Notes: generated by a model not told the origin, from the sequence alone. Numbered from the stretch's first letter, positions 15,497-24,525 are shown. The stretch: 64,000 bases of DNA from Elstera sp043721315 (GCA_043721315.1 JAYSQZ010000077.1:59794-123793), one strand, 5' to 3'. Translations and numbers: made by a program.

Positions 15497-16564
15497 CTAC
15501 CCCTCAACCCCCACCGCCTCCGTCAAACGCGCATGGCCGTCGCGGGCGAGGCGTTGATCGAGGTCCACCAAAATCCGGCGCACGGCCCAGGGGCCTTGAT
15601 AGACGAGCGCGGTGTAGAGTTGCAGGGCGGAAGCCCCGGCTTTCACTTTCGCGTAGGCATCGGCACCGCTGCTGATCCCGCCGACGCCGATAAGCGGCAA
15701 GGTGCCGCGCGTGAGCCGGAAGACTCTCCGCAAAAGCTCCGTTGAAGCCGTCAAGAGCGGCGGGCCGGAGAGGCCGCCGCGTTCGCCCTGCTGCGGGCTT
15801 TTGAGCGTATCTGGGCGGGCGAGAGTGGTATTGCTGAGGATGAGCGCGTCGATACCCTTGTCCAGCAGCACCTCCAGCACGGCATCCAGCCCCGCAGCGT
15901 CAATATCTGGGGCGATTTTGGCGACCAGCGGCGGGCGCGGGAGGCCGGGGGTGGTGAACAGTGCGGCCAGGCGGTCCAGCAAATCGCGCAACGGGCTGGG
16001 GCTGAGGAACATCTTGCCGTTGGCGGTATTCGGGCAGGAAATATCCAAAGTTAGAAAATCGGCGTGGCTGGCAAAAGTGCGGGCGAGCCGCACGAAATCA
16101 TTGGCGGGATCGGCGCTATCGGCATTGGAGGCGAGATTAACGCCAACGATTTGGCCGGGGGTTCGGCCAGGGGTTTTGCGGGCGGCAAAGCGGGCGGCGA
16201 CCGCCTCCATCCCATCGTTATTAAAGCCCATGCGGTTGATGATGGCGCGGTCTTCCGTCAGCCGAAACAGGCGCGGGCGCGGATTACCCGCCTGCGGTAG
16301 GGGCGTTACGCCCCCAATTTCGGCAAAGCTCACGCCTAAGCGCGGAAACTGATGAAACGCCTGGGCATTCTTATCGAACCCTGCCGAAAGCCCCAACGGA
16401 TGCGGCAGATCGCGCCCAAAAATACGGGTCGCGAGGCGCGGCAACGGCGGGATCGGCACTTGCGGCACGGCCCCCGCCGCCAGCAGTTTCAGCGTGAGGC
16501 CGTGGGCATCTTCCGGGTCCATCCGGTGCAGAAACGGGCGGGCGAGCGGGAAGAGGTCGATCAT
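15497..16564 (-). CDS. pyrD: Dihydroorotate dehydrogenase, class 2 architecture
   Basis: A 355-residue flavoenzyme of pyrimidine synthesis that oxidises dihydroorotate and passes electrons to quinone at the inner membrane. The N-terminal helical membrane-docking segment (ARPFLHRMDPEDAHGLTLKL) and AGFDKNAQA, NRMGFNNDG, KIAPDI, LILSNTT and GVGGISSGADAY motifs fit class 2. Unusually, the catalytic-base loop reads LDISCPNTANGK: Cys177 lies where class 2 enzymes have Ser (ISSPNT), as class 1 enzymes do, and Asp174 replaces the usual Asn. The ATG overlaps the hemW stop (ATGA), third gene of rdgB-hemW-pyrD. Confidence 0.93.
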   Translation of the reverse strand: MIDLFPLARPFLHRMDPEDAHGLTLKLLAAGAVPQVPIPPLPRLATRIFGRDLPHPLGLSAGFDKNAQAFHQFPRLGVSFAEIGGVTPLPQAGNPRPRLFRLTEDRAIINRMGFNNDGMEAVAARFAARKTPGRTPGQIVGVNLASNADSADPANDFVRLARTFASHADFLTLDISCPNTANGKMFLSPSPLRDLLDRLAALFTTPGLPRPPLVAKIAPDIDAAGLDAVLEVLLDKGIDALILSNTTLARPDTLKSPQQGERGGLSGPPLLTASTELLRRVFRLTRGTLPLIGVGGISSGADAYAKVKAGASALQLYTALVYQGPWAVRRILVDLDQRLARDGHARLTEAVGVEG

Positions 16565-17772
16565 GCCGGAGCATCCTCAGGGAGAATTTGCGTCAGCAGC
16601 GCGTTCAGCCGCTGCCGTCCCGCGTCGGTCGCGGTTAGGTGGGTGGCGCTGTGAGCCAGGAAGCCGCCCTCGATCATGCGCGATAGCCCGCCAGCGTCCA
16701 AGCTCCCGTCGGGGCGTTGCCCGGTTTCGCGCAGGTAGCGGGCGAGGGGCACGCCTTCGGCAAGGCGCAGGCCCATCATGGTGAGTTCGGTGAGCCGATC
16801 CGGCACGGCGACAGCATCGACTTCGGTGAGGCCGTCGTTGCCCGCGTCTAAGGAGGCCAACCAAGTTTCCGGGACTTTTTGCGCGCGGGTCGCGAGTTTG
16901 CGGCCCAACGGCGTGCCGTCTTCCAGCGTTAACCGACCATGCGCGCCGGGGCCGACACCGAGGTAGTCGCCGTAGCGCCAATATAGAAGATTATGGCGGC
17001 TTTCTTGCCCTAGTTTGGCGTGATTGGAAATCTCGTAAGCGGGCAGCCCGGCGGCCCCTAGCAGCGCTTGCGTCGCCTCGTAGAGATCCCCCGCGAGGGC
17101 ATCATCGGGCAGGGCGAAATCACCGCGTGCGTGCGCGCCATAAAAGGCAGTACCGGGTTCGATCGTGAGTTGATAGAGCGACAGGTGCCCCACGGCTAAA
17201 TCCAGCGCCTGCTTCAGTTCACGCTCCCACGCCGCAACCGACTGGCCGGGGCGGGCGTAGATGAGATCGAAGCTGAAACGCGGAAAATGCTGTGCGGCCA
17301 GGGTAATCGCCCGCCGGGCTTCGTCGGGGTCATGGGTGCGACCCAAAAAACCGAGCGCATTGATCTCCAAAGCCTGCACCCCGATGGAGAGGCGATTGAC
17401 GCCCGCTGCGGCATAGCCCGCAAAATTTTCGGCTTCGGCAGAGGTTGGATTGGCTTCTAGGGTGATTTCGGCATCAGTTTCGAGCGGCCACAGCCGGGCA
17501 ATCGTGTCGATCACGCTGCCAACAAGGCGCGGCGGCATCAGCGACGGGGTGCCGCCGCCGAAAAAAATCGAGGAAACTCGGCGCGTGCCTAACCCTTCCG
17601 CCTCAAACCGGGCCTTTTGCCGGACGAGGCTGGCGACGAGGCCGTGTTCCCACGCCTCTACCTCAATTTTCTCCCGCACATGGCTATTAAAATCGCAATA
17701 GGGGCATTTAGAGCGGCAGAAAGGCCAGTGAACATAAACGCCAAAACCGCGCGGATCGGGCGGCAGGCTCAC
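16561..17772 (-). CDS. hemW: Radical SAM heme chaperone HemW
   Basis: A 403-residue HemN-like radical SAM protein. The iron-sulfur motif is Cys19-x3-Cys23-x2-Cys26 (YVHWPFCRSKCPYCDFNSH), followed by IFFGGGTPSLM, ITLEANPTS and RLSIGVQ, and by the HemN C-terminal domain. It lacks the extra N-terminal Cys of true coproporphyrinogen dehydrogenase, which fits HemW, a protein that delivers heme to membrane enzymes. It starts with GTG overlapping the rdgB stop (GTGA), and its own stop overlaps the pyrD start, so the three genes are translationally coupled. Confidence 0.92.
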   Translation of the reverse strand: MSLPPDPRGFGVYVHWPFCRSKCPYCDFNSHVREKIEVEAWEHGLVASLVRQKARFEAEGLGTRRVSSIFFGGGTPSLMPPRLVGSVIDTIARLWPLETDAEITLEANPTSAEAENFAGYAAAGVNRLSIGVQALEINALGFLGRTHDPDEARRAITLAAQHFPRFSFDLIYARPGQSVAAWERELKQALDLAVGHLSLYQLTIEPGTAFYGAHARGDFALPDDALAGDLYEATQALLGAAGLPAYEISNHAKLGQESRHNLLYWRYGDYLGVGPGAHGRLTLEDGTPLGRKLATRAQKVPETWLASLDAGNDGLTEVDAVAVPDRLTELTMMGLRLAEGVPLARYLRETGQRPDGSLDAGGLSRMIEGGFLAHSATHLTATDAGRQRLNALLTQILPEDAPA

Positions 17773-18365
17773 GCGAAAACGGCTTTCACCAATGGCTCGA
17801 AGGCGCGCGCGCGGTGGCTCATGGCGTATTTGGCGATGGGGTCCATCTCTCCGAAGGTTTGGCTATGGCCCTCGGGAATGAAGATCGGATCGTAGCCGAA
17901 ACCCTTGCTTCCCCGTGCCGGGAAGGTGAGCGTACCCCGAATGATGCCTTCAAAGGTTATGATCTCCCCGGTCGGCCACGCCAGCGAGAGCGCGCAGTGG
18001 AAGGCCGCCTTACGGTCTGGAGTATCGCCCAACTCAGTGCGAACCCGGTCCATCGCCACGCCGAAATCCTTGCCCGGCCCGGCCCAGCGCGCGGAATAAA
18101 TGCCAGGGTTGCCGCCGAGTCCCGATACCGCGAGGCCACTATCATCGGCCAGCGCGGGTTTGCCCGAGCCTGCTGCTGCGGCGCGGGCTTTCAGTTCGGC
18201 ATTGGCGATAAAGGTTAGGCCGGTTTCCTCCGGTTCGGGCAGCCCCAGCGCGCCAGCAGCGACAACGGGCACGGCGAACGGGCGTAGCAGCTCTTCGATT
18301 TCGCGCAGTTTGCCGAGGTTATGAGTGGCGAGAACCAGAGTGTCGCCGGGGGTCCAAAGGGCCAT
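17769..18365 (-). CDS. rdgB: XTP/dITP pyrophosphatase (RdgB/HAM1 family)
   Basis: A 198-residue house-cleaning nucleotidase that hydrolyses dITP, dXTP and XTP. Motifs are LVLATHNLGKLREIEELL, LADDSGLAVSGLGGNPGIYS, SARWAG and, near the C-terminus, GSKGFGYDPIFIPEG and SHRARAFEPL. The ATG at 18365 is chosen because GGAG lies 8 bases upstream; a TTG 18 bases earlier would put the ribosome-binding site inside the gene. First gene of the rdgB-hemW-pyrD unit, head to head with the MFS gene. Confidence 0.94.
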   Translation of the reverse strand: MALWTPGDTLVLATHNLGKLREIEELLRPFAVPVVAAGALGLPEPEETGLTFIANAELKARAAAAGSGKPALADDSGLAVSGLGGNPGIYSARWAGPGKDFGVAMDRVRTELGDTPDRKAAFHCALSLAWPTGEIITFEGIIRGTLTFPARGSKGFGYDPIFIPEGHSQTFGEMDPIAKYAMSHRARAFEPLVKAVFA

Positions 18366-18486
18366 TCTAGGGTCTCCACGCAAAAGGCAGCGGGTCTATA
18401 TCAGCTTCTGGGGGAGGGGCATAGGCATACGACCCATGCCGCCGAGGCATCTCGACGTGGCTGCGGGGAGCGGGCAAGAATATTGT

Positions 18487-19635
18487 ATGAGTCCATATTT
18501 CCGCTTCAGCTTGTTCTTCGCCGCCTTCTACAGTGCGTTCGGGGTGGCGACGCCGTTTCTGTCGGTTTGGTTCGATTATCGCGGCCTCACCCCGTCCGAA
18601 ATCGGATTGGTGTTTGCCGTCGGCATGGCGGCGAAAGTGCTGTGTACGCTGATGGCCGGGCAAGTTGCCGATCAAATCACTCGCAAACGCGACCTGATTA
18701 GTCTGACGCTGCTGGTCGTGATTATGGTGATGATTTTGCTCGCCAACGCCTATTCTTTTTGGATGATCTTGCTGCTTTCAGCGCTGGCGACGGCCTTGCA
18801 GTCGGCAGTCGTGACGGTGACGGATGCGGTAGCCTTGGCGGCAGCGCGGACTCAAGGCTTGAGCTATAGCCGCGTGCGGCTCTGGGGGTCAGCCTCGTTT
18901 CTCGTCCTGGCACTGGTGATGGGGCAGGTTTTAGAGCAGACCGGGCCTGCACCGATTATCGTCATCACCGCCGGTCTGGTCGCGCTGGGGCTTATTGCCA
19001 GCCGAGGCTTGATTGATCCGCCGATGGCAGCCCCGCACGCCTCCTCCAGCCTGCATGATATGGTGACAGGCTTTGCCGTTCTCTTGCGGATCCGGTCGCT
19101 GCGCCGCCTGTATCTCACGGCGGCACTGCTTCAGAATTCGCATCTCTTCTATTACGCTTTTTCGTCCTTACACTGGCAGGAGATGGGCCTGAGCAAAGAC
19201 CAAATCGGGGTATTGTGGGCCGAGGGCGTGGTATTTGAAATTATTCTGTTCGCGATTGTGCCCCGATTCGGAATATTGCGACGTCCTGTAGCGTTGCTTA
19301 TGGTCGCCGGGCTGGCAGGTGCCTTTCGATGGGCCGTGCTGGGGACGACGAGCGATTTCACTGTGCTAGTTTTCGTCCAGGTATTACACGGCCTCACCTT
19401 CGGTGCAGCGCATTTGGGGGCTATGCAACTCCTCAGCGAATGCAGCCCGCCGGGGCTTTCCGCCCGCGCGCAAGGGCTTTATGCTGCCTTGCCGCTGGGC
19501 ATTGGGGCGGGGTTGGCCTACATGCTCGTCGGCCCGTTGTATGCTACGTTTGGCGGTGCCGGATATTATGCGATGGTGCTGTTCTCGGCACTGGGCGTTG
19601 CGGTTGCCTTCGGGTTGCGGGGCCGGGCGGAATAG
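18487..19635 (+). CDS. MFS transporter of the phenylpropionate/nucleoside permease type
   Basis: A 382-residue protein with 12 predicted membrane spans. The N-terminus (FSLFFAAFYSAFGVATPFLS, VWFDYRGLTPSEIGLVFA) and the RVRLWGSASFLV segment resemble the HcaT/NupG-like 'MFS_1-like' group. HcaT is linked to 3-phenylpropionate uptake; the actual substrate here is unknown. The ATG at 18487 precedes MSPYFRFSLFF; a longer in-frame extension to 18325 would overlap the rdgB start and has no membrane character. The stop codon forms the first bases of a hairpin terminator. Confidence 0.85.
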   Translation: MSPYFRFSLFFAAFYSAFGVATPFLSVWFDYRGLTPSEIGLVFAVGMAAKVLCTLMAGQVADQITRKRDLISLTLLVVIMVMILLANAYSFWMILLLSALATALQSAVVTVTDAVALAAARTQGLSYSRVRLWGSASFLVLALVMGQVLEQTGPAPIIVITAGLVALGLIASRGLIDPPMAAPHASSSLHDMVTGFAVLLRIRSLRRLYLTAALLQNSHLFYYAFSSLHWQEMGLSKDQIGVLWAEGVVFEIILFAIVPRFGILRRPVALLMVAGLAGAFRWAVLGTTSDFTVLVFVQVLHGLTFGAAHLGAMQLLSECSPPGLSARAQGLYAALPLGIGAGLAYMLVGPLYATFGGAGYYAMVLFSALGVAVAFGLRGRAE

Positions 19636-19677
19636 AGCTGCGTCCGATTTATCGTCCGCAGCTCTCGATTTTTTTAA
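19634..19677 (+). terminator. Intrinsic terminator after the MFS gene
   Basis: AGAGCTGCG (19634-19642) pairs with CGCAGCTCT (19657-19665); inner bases CGAT/ATCG extend the stem. Seven T residues follow on the + strand. The hairpin begins inside the MFS stop codon. The same TGCG-tcCGAT-TGCG-type hairpin recurs at 19734-19757 and at 34466-34497, so it belongs to a repeat family. Confidence 0.75.
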
Positions 19678-19757
19678 CCCTCGCCGGGCGGGCGCCTCCG
19701 CGCCCTTGGCCGCAGCCTCAATGGCTGCTAAAACTGCGTCCGATTTATCGTCCGCAG
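19677..19757. repeat. Dispersed intergenic repeat, family C, copy 1
   Basis: A core beginning CCCTCGCCGGGCGGGCGC, continuing through CGCGCCCTTGGCCGCAG and the hairpin GCAGCCtcaatGGCTGC (19712-19728), then the hairpin CTGCG...CGCAG (19734-19757). A copy at 34411-34497 matches nearly base for base in the core. It lies between convergent genes, with hairpins touching both stop codons. Confidence 0.75.
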
Positions 19758-19759
19758 AT

Positions 19760-20440
19760 CTAAGCCCCGCAATAACGCTGCGGCCCCACATCCAGGTGCA
19801 GATGATCGCGATGATCGCGGTCGGCGTTCGGTCCGAGAACCACGCTGAACAGGCTGCACGCCGAGCGCGTCGCGCGGCGCAAGAACTGGCCCTTCGGCCC
19901 TTTATCGGCCCAATCGGTTTCGACGCGAATGCGGGTGCCGTCGGTTAGCTCCACGCCGATCAGGTCGATAGCGCGGCCCTTGGCGTGTTCCGATAGTCGG
20001 GCACGGTTGTTGCGGATACCCCGGCAGTTATAAGAGCCAACGTGATCGACACGCTTCACTTCCTTCTTAAATAATTCTTCAGCAAGAGGCTGTAGGATTT
20101 CAAATTCAAAACGCGCAATAGCATAGGCAAGATCGCAGGTAACGACCGTGGGGCGGCTTAGAACGAGCGTGGAGCGTTGTAGTTTTACGCCATCCACCAC
20201 GCCGCAGCCATCGGGTGTGGTAAAGCTGGTGATGGGTTCAAAATCCCAGCCGACTTCCGACAAATTGGCTTGGCACGCGAGGTAGGCTTCGCTGGCGCTT
20301 TCTTTTGGCGGTGGCGCCGGGGGTAGCTCGCGAGGGGCGGAGGGGGGCCTTTGAACGCAGCTGGCAACAAAGGCAACGCCGATTAAAAAGCAACCGGCCC
20401 GGTAATATTTTTGTAACAAACGTATCCAATTTTTGTTCAT
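19760..20440 (-). CDS. Extensin-like domain lipoprotein, probable LAS-type peptidoglycan hydrolase
   Basis: A 226-residue protein with a lipobox VASC (Cys28), so probably anchored in the envelope. A proline-rich linker (APRELPPAPPP) leads to an extensin-like C-terminal domain. This domain has the LAS metallopeptidase zinc pattern: His152-x6-Asp159 in LSEHAKGRAIDL and His213-x-His215 in DHRDHLHLDVG. LAS enzymes (MepA, VanX, D-Ala-D-Ala carboxypeptidases) cut peptidoglycan cross-links, so a murein role is inferred. Six cysteines in the mature domain suggest disulfides. The ATG at 20440 gives a normal lipoprotein leader; an upstream start would add 15 charged residues before it. Confidence 0.85.
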   Translation of the reverse strand: MNKNWIRLLQKYYRAGCFLIGVAFVASCVQRPPSAPRELPPAPPPKESASEAYLACQANLSEVGWDFEPITSFTTPDGCGVVDGVKLQRSTLVLSRPTVVTCDLAYAIARFEFEILQPLAEELFKKEVKRVDHVGSYNCRGIRNNRARLSEHAKGRAIDLIGVELTDGTRIRVETDWADKGPKGQFLRRATRSACSLFSVVLGPNADRDHRDHLHLDVGPQRYCGA

Positions 20441-20745
20441 TTGCTCATAATCTTTCGTCTGTTCGTGGCGACGACGAATCGCCAATTATTTCAGTTTCAT
20501 TTCTCTGAAAGGTAATGTATCGACTTTTTAAGTGACAGGGAGCTTTTTCCAAAATCTCGGCAGTCTCGTGCTTAAAATAGTCGGTAAAAACCGAAATGCA
20601 CGGAAAAGATCGGGACGGAAGCGGCACAGTTTGTGCGTACAATCCATTTAGCGCGCCAGAAGCGCGTTAAGGCTCCGGTAGTGGGTATCGATGACCGTGG
20701 GGGTAATCGATTCTGCTGGGGTTTTGGGCATCGGGGAGATAAGGG
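20441..20745. other. Divergent intergenic region between lipoprotein and chemoreceptor genes
   Basis: A 305-base spacer that should hold promoters for both genes. It is more AT-rich in 20441-20560. A short hairpin TCGGTaaaaACCGA occurs at about 20581-20594. No clear -35/-10 pair, riboswitch or small gene was recognised. Confidence 0.4.
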
Positions 20746-22386
20746 ATGACGTCTTTTTGGACCTTAACCCGCAAAGTCGCGGTGATGCTGACCCTTGCCG
20801 TGCTGCTGAGTTTTGCAGCACTGATCGCCCTACAAATTCGCGCAACGCAGGCGAGCTTGCTCGAAACCTTGCGTTCGGAGGCGACGATTAAGTCCGAGAT
20901 GCTGGCGGTTGCCGTGCGAACGGCGATTGCGGGCGGTGATGGCGCGGGGGTTGAAGCGGAATATCTGCCGCTGGCCAAACGCCCGGATTCGACTTTGGCA
21001 AGCGTGGCTGCCTTCGATCTCGACGGAAAAATTATCATTGATTATCACGATGAGACGAAACGACTAAAACCCTACCCAATAGAAAAAGTTTTCGCAGGCG
21101 CGCTGCCAACGCTGAAACAACTGCGAAGCGCGGTGCTTGTGACCGAGGATCACATGATCATCGTGTCCCCCGTAACCAACCGGCGCGGCGATGATTTGCG
21201 CGGCGCGATTGCGATTGCTTGGAGCCTTGATGCCCAGAACCGCATGATCCAAGATTCGGCGATGAATAGCAGCATCGCGGCCCTTATTATCATGGTGTTG
21301 CTGGTGGTGGCGCTGGTGGGCGTGATTGGCTGGATGATCTCGAAACCGCTGCGCCGCATTGTCGGCGTTATGCAAGATTTGGCTAATGGCGGGCGGCACA
21401 TGGAAATTCCTAGCCAGGGCCGCCAGGACGAAATTGGCGCGATGGCTCGATCGGTCCAAGTCTTCAAAGACAATGCGGATCGCATGGATGGCCTTCAGGC
21501 AGAACAATTGCGGCTGGAAGCCGATGCGGCGATGGCGAAACGCCAAGCGCTGCAAGAACTTAGCAGTCAGTTCGAGGCTTCGGTTGCCGGGCTAGTCGGT
21601 TCAGTTGAAGGCGCGGCAGAACAGATGATAGGCCAGTCGCGGCAAATGGCTACCCTTGCGGACGCTGCCATTGACCATATCAGTTCGATGACGTTAGCCG
21701 CAGACGATACGACACGCAATGTTCAGTCGGTCGCGACGGCAGCCGATCAGCTAGAGCAGTCGGTGCGAGCGATTTCCCACCAAGTTCAGCGCTCGGTAAC
21801 AATGGCGGGCCAAGCGGTCGTCAGTGTCGATGTAACCACAGGGCAAGTACGCGGCCTTGCCGATGCAGCCCATCGCATTGGAGAGATCGTTCAGCTTATC
21901 AATGCGATTGCCAGCCAAACCAATCTTTTGGCGTTGAATGCGACCATCGAAGCCGCCCGTGCCGGAGATGCGGGCAGGGGCTTTGCTGTCGTTGCGTCCG
22001 AAGTCAAAAATCTCGCCACGCAAACGGCCAAAGCAACAGAAGATATTCAAGCGCAAATCGGTGCCATCCAAACCGCAACGGGCAATACGGTCGATGCGAT
22101 TGAAACCATCGGCTCGATCATTCGCTCGATGAACGAGGGCGCTATGACCATTAACGCTGCCGTATCGCAACAAGGCCAAGCGACTCAGGCGATTGTTCAG
22201 AATGTGCAGCAAGCGGCGATGGGCGCGGCAGGGCTGACGCATCAAGCTCAAGTGGTGACAACCGAAGCTCAATCCACGGGCAGTGCAGCGCAGCAAGTTG
22301 TGGTGGCTGCGGCATCTATCAACACGCAAATTACGGTGATGCGACACCACGTTGATCAGTTCTTATCGCAAATACAGGCAGCATAA
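20746..22386 (+). CDS. Methyl-accepting chemotaxis protein
   Basis: A 546-residue transmembrane chemoreceptor. Membrane span 1 is about 10-30 (VMLTLAVLLSFAALIALQI), a periplasmic sensor region of about 140 residues follows, and span 2 is about 175-200 (IIMVLLVVALVGVIGWMI). A HAMP domain (KPLRRIVGVMQDLANGGRHM) and the signalling domain follow, with the hairpin tip INAIASQTNLLALNATIEAA. No C-terminal CheR-binding pentapeptide is visible. GGGGAGAT precedes the ATG. No che genes are adjacent, so it is an orphan receptor working with a remote cluster. Ligand unknown. Confidence 0.95.
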   Translation: MTSFWTLTRKVAVMLTLAVLLSFAALIALQIRATQASLLETLRSEATIKSEMLAVAVRTAIAGGDGAGVEAEYLPLAKRPDSTLASVAAFDLDGKIIIDYHDETKRLKPYPIEKVFAGALPTLKQLRSAVLVTEDHMIIVSPVTNRRGDDLRGAIAIAWSLDAQNRMIQDSAMNSSIAALIIMVLLVVALVGVIGWMISKPLRRIVGVMQDLANGGRHMEIPSQGRQDEIGAMARSVQVFKDNADRMDGLQAEQLRLEADAAMAKRQALQELSSQFEASVAGLVGSVEGAAEQMIGQSRQMATLADAAIDHISSMTLAADDTTRNVQSVATAADQLEQSVRAISHQVQRSVTMAGQAVVSVDVTTGQVRGLADAAHRIGEIVQLINAIASQTNLLALNATIEAARAGDAGRGFAVVASEVKNLATQTAKATEDIQAQIGAIQTATGNTVDAIETIGSIIRSMNEGAMTINAAVSQQGQATQAIVQNVQQAAMGAAGLTHQAQVVTTEAQSTGSAAQQVVVAAASINTQITVMRHHVDQFLSQIQAA

Positions 22387-22596
22387 AAAAAGAACACCGC
22401 AGCCAAAGAGATAGAGATCAAGAGGCTAGAACGGAGTGGGCGTTAACCAGTATTGCTTTGGCACCTTAAGTCTCTGCCGCGCACATAATCCTTGTTGCGA
22501 GTTCAGGGCAAACCTAAGGACGTTAAGAGGTAATACCTAGACAATTGAATTTTACTCCTGTAGGAACTCTTAATACGAGTTTCATGGGAGGGAAGC

Positions 22597-24462
22597 ATGA
22601 CGCAAAAGATTCAGCGGATGAGTGTTGTATCAGCGCTGATTCTGTCGTTCTGCGTCCTTCATGCTGAGGCTAACGCTAAAACTCTCGCAGCCCCCACCGA
22701 CGAGCGCACGGTTGCGGCGAAAGCTGTCGGCAACCCTGTTGACGCCAAGCGAGTTGCCCCAAAACCAGCGGCTTCTAAAACAGCCTTAAAGCCTGCAAGC
22801 GGTAAACCGATGGCCGCAAAGCCATCGCCTGCTAAAGTACCCCCTAGCAAAGTATCTCCGGGCAAAATATCTCCGGGCAAAGTACCCCCTGGCAAAGTTA
22901 CGCCAGCGCAGGCTGCACAAAAACCTGTTATTAAAACCAGTACTGAAAAATTGCCAGTTGTTCTGATGGCCGCCAGCGCTACGCCAGCGCTACCGGGGTG
23001 TGTGCCCAGCTTAGTTGATGCCGATTTTCAAACCCTCCCCGTCACCGCGCTTGAAGGGCTTAACCGTCGCCTGGAAGTATTAGGCTTAACCCGAGGCGAA
23101 GCTGATCATTCCGTGCGAACGCTGACCGAGCGCGCTGGGGGGATGATTGCGGGTGGTTCGGTGATCGTGGCCCGTTATGTCGATAGTTGTGATCCGCGCC
23201 GGGTGCAGGTGATTTCCGTTTCCCTCGCGCTGGATGGGCCAACATCTTTCACGTGGTTGCGCGGCCACAATGCCCCGCCGGTGATCGTGGCTGATGCTGT
23301 GAAGCCGATGCCCGAACTTGCTGAGCCTGCTATTTCTGGCCCTGTTACGGTTTCAACGCCCGTTGAAGCCACGCCGGTCGTTGCGGTTGTGCCCCCTATC
23401 GTTGTCCCTCTCGTCGTTGTACCGCCCGTTGTGGCGGTTTTGCCGGAAAGTCCGGCTTCAGCCGACGACAGCCGGGCACCTCCGGTCACGACGGTTGCAG
23501 GCTTTTCGGTCGGCTCCTTCACCACGAAACCCGAAGCCCCCCGCCGGACTTTCAATGATACCCCGCCGGACCAAATGCCGCTCGGCTTCCATCTGCGCGT
23601 TGCCGGCCAAGTGGCTGATGGTGATTTGGGGCCGGCTCTGAGCGCGGCGGGCCTACCATTGCCGGTCGTGCAACAGGTGCTTGATAGTTTTGCCGCCGAT
23701 GGCAAAATGCCGCTTGCCGCAACAGAGGATCTAACCTTCGATGTGCTCTACCGGGCGTCGTCGGATAGTGCGGTCGATCCTGTGTTGACCTCGGCTGAAC
23801 TTAGCCACGGCAGCCAAAGCCGTCGGCTATATTATTACGTGCCGGAAGAAGGCACCGCGCATCTCATCGACCAGCAGGGCCGGGTGCGCCTTGCCCAAGG
23901 CCCCGATTTTATTCACCCGATGCCGGGCTATCGCATGACCTCCGGTTTCGGCTGGCGGCAGCATCCGGTACTGCGCGCGCGTAAATTCCACAAAGGAGTG
24001 GATTGGTCGGCCCCGCGCGGAACGCCGGTTGTGGCTGCGGCTGAGGGCATGGTGGAAACAGTTAAATTCCATCGCGGCTATGGCAAATACATTCGCATCG
24101 CTCACGATGACCGCACGGAAACCGTTTATGCCCATCTCGATCAGTTTGCTAAGGGCATAAAAGTTGGTCAAGTGGTGCGGCAGGGGCAGGTGATTGGCAT
24201 GGTCGGGCGTACGGGGATTGCCTCGGGCAATCATCTGTACTTCGAGCTGGTCGTCGATGGCCGTCATATCGACCCACTGCGGAACGTGCCCGCGCTTGTG
24301 CAAGATCTGTTGGCCGAGGGCAAGGATAAAGAGGATCAGCAGCGGTTCGTGTCGTTCGCCGATACGTTGCTGCAATCGGTTCCGGCAACCGCCACAGCTT
24401 CAGACGCGCCGCCGGCCTACCGTACCGCCCGCACCGAACCTGCGCCGGGCGATATTCCGTAA
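22597..24462 (+). CDS. M23-family (LytM domain) envelope protein with altered zinc site
   Basis: A 621-residue exported protein. The signal peptide is ALILSFCVLHAEANA. Residues 35-120 are Lys/Pro-rich, including a run of five-residue repeats of the form x-P-G-K-V/I (about 22837-22905). The C-terminal LytM domain spans about 445-575: GYRMTSGFGWRQHPVL, HKGVDWSAPRGTPV (His465, Asp469), YAHLD (His513) and SGNHLYFEL (His546). The canonical second His of H-x-H, a zinc ligand in LytM, is Tyr548 here, so enzyme activity is doubtful; it may instead activate an amidase, as EnvC and NlpD do. A strong terminator follows. GGGAGGG lies before the ATG. Confidence 0.9.
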   Translation: MTQKIQRMSVVSALILSFCVLHAEANAKTLAAPTDERTVAAKAVGNPVDAKRVAPKPAASKTALKPASGKPMAAKPSPAKVPPSKVSPGKISPGKVPPGKVTPAQAAQKPVIKTSTEKLPVVLMAASATPALPGCVPSLVDADFQTLPVTALEGLNRRLEVLGLTRGEADHSVRTLTERAGGMIAGGSVIVARYVDSCDPRRVQVISVSLALDGPTSFTWLRGHNAPPVIVADAVKPMPELAEPAISGPVTVSTPVEATPVVAVVPPIVVPLVVVPPVVAVLPESPASADDSRAPPVTTVAGFSVGSFTTKPEAPRRTFNDTPPDQMPLGFHLRVAGQVADGDLGPALSAAGLPLPVVQQVLDSFAADGKMPLAATEDLTFDVLYRASSDSAVDPVLTSAELSHGSQSRRLYYYVPEEGTAHLIDQQGRVRLAQGPDFIHPMPGYRMTSGFGWRQHPVLRARKFHKGVDWSAPRGTPVVAAAEGMVETVKFHRGYGKYIRIAHDDRTETVYAHLDQFAKGIKVGQVVRQGQVIGMVGRTGIASGNHLYFELVVDGRHIDPLRNVPALVQDLLAEGKDKEDQQRFVSFADTLLQSVPATATASDAPPAYRTARTEPAPGDIP

Positions 24463-24490
24463 TCTCTTCCCGTTAATTTTTTCTAAACGC

Positions 24491-24525
24491 AACAGGCCGT
24501 TACCTTTCCTTGGTAACGGCCTGTT
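24491..24525. terminator. Strong intrinsic hairpin after the M23 gene
   Basis: A perfect 14-base stem, AACAGGCCGTTACC (24491-24504) pairing with GGTAACGGCCTGTT (24512-24525), with a 7-base loop. A short T run follows on the + strand, 28 bases past the stop codon. It insulates glnK-amtB. Confidence 0.85.

Noticed and set aside
18325..18486. N-terminal extension of the MFS transporter
   Set aside because: The extension overlaps the rdgB start region, is basic and non-membrane, and the later ATG gives a normal first span.
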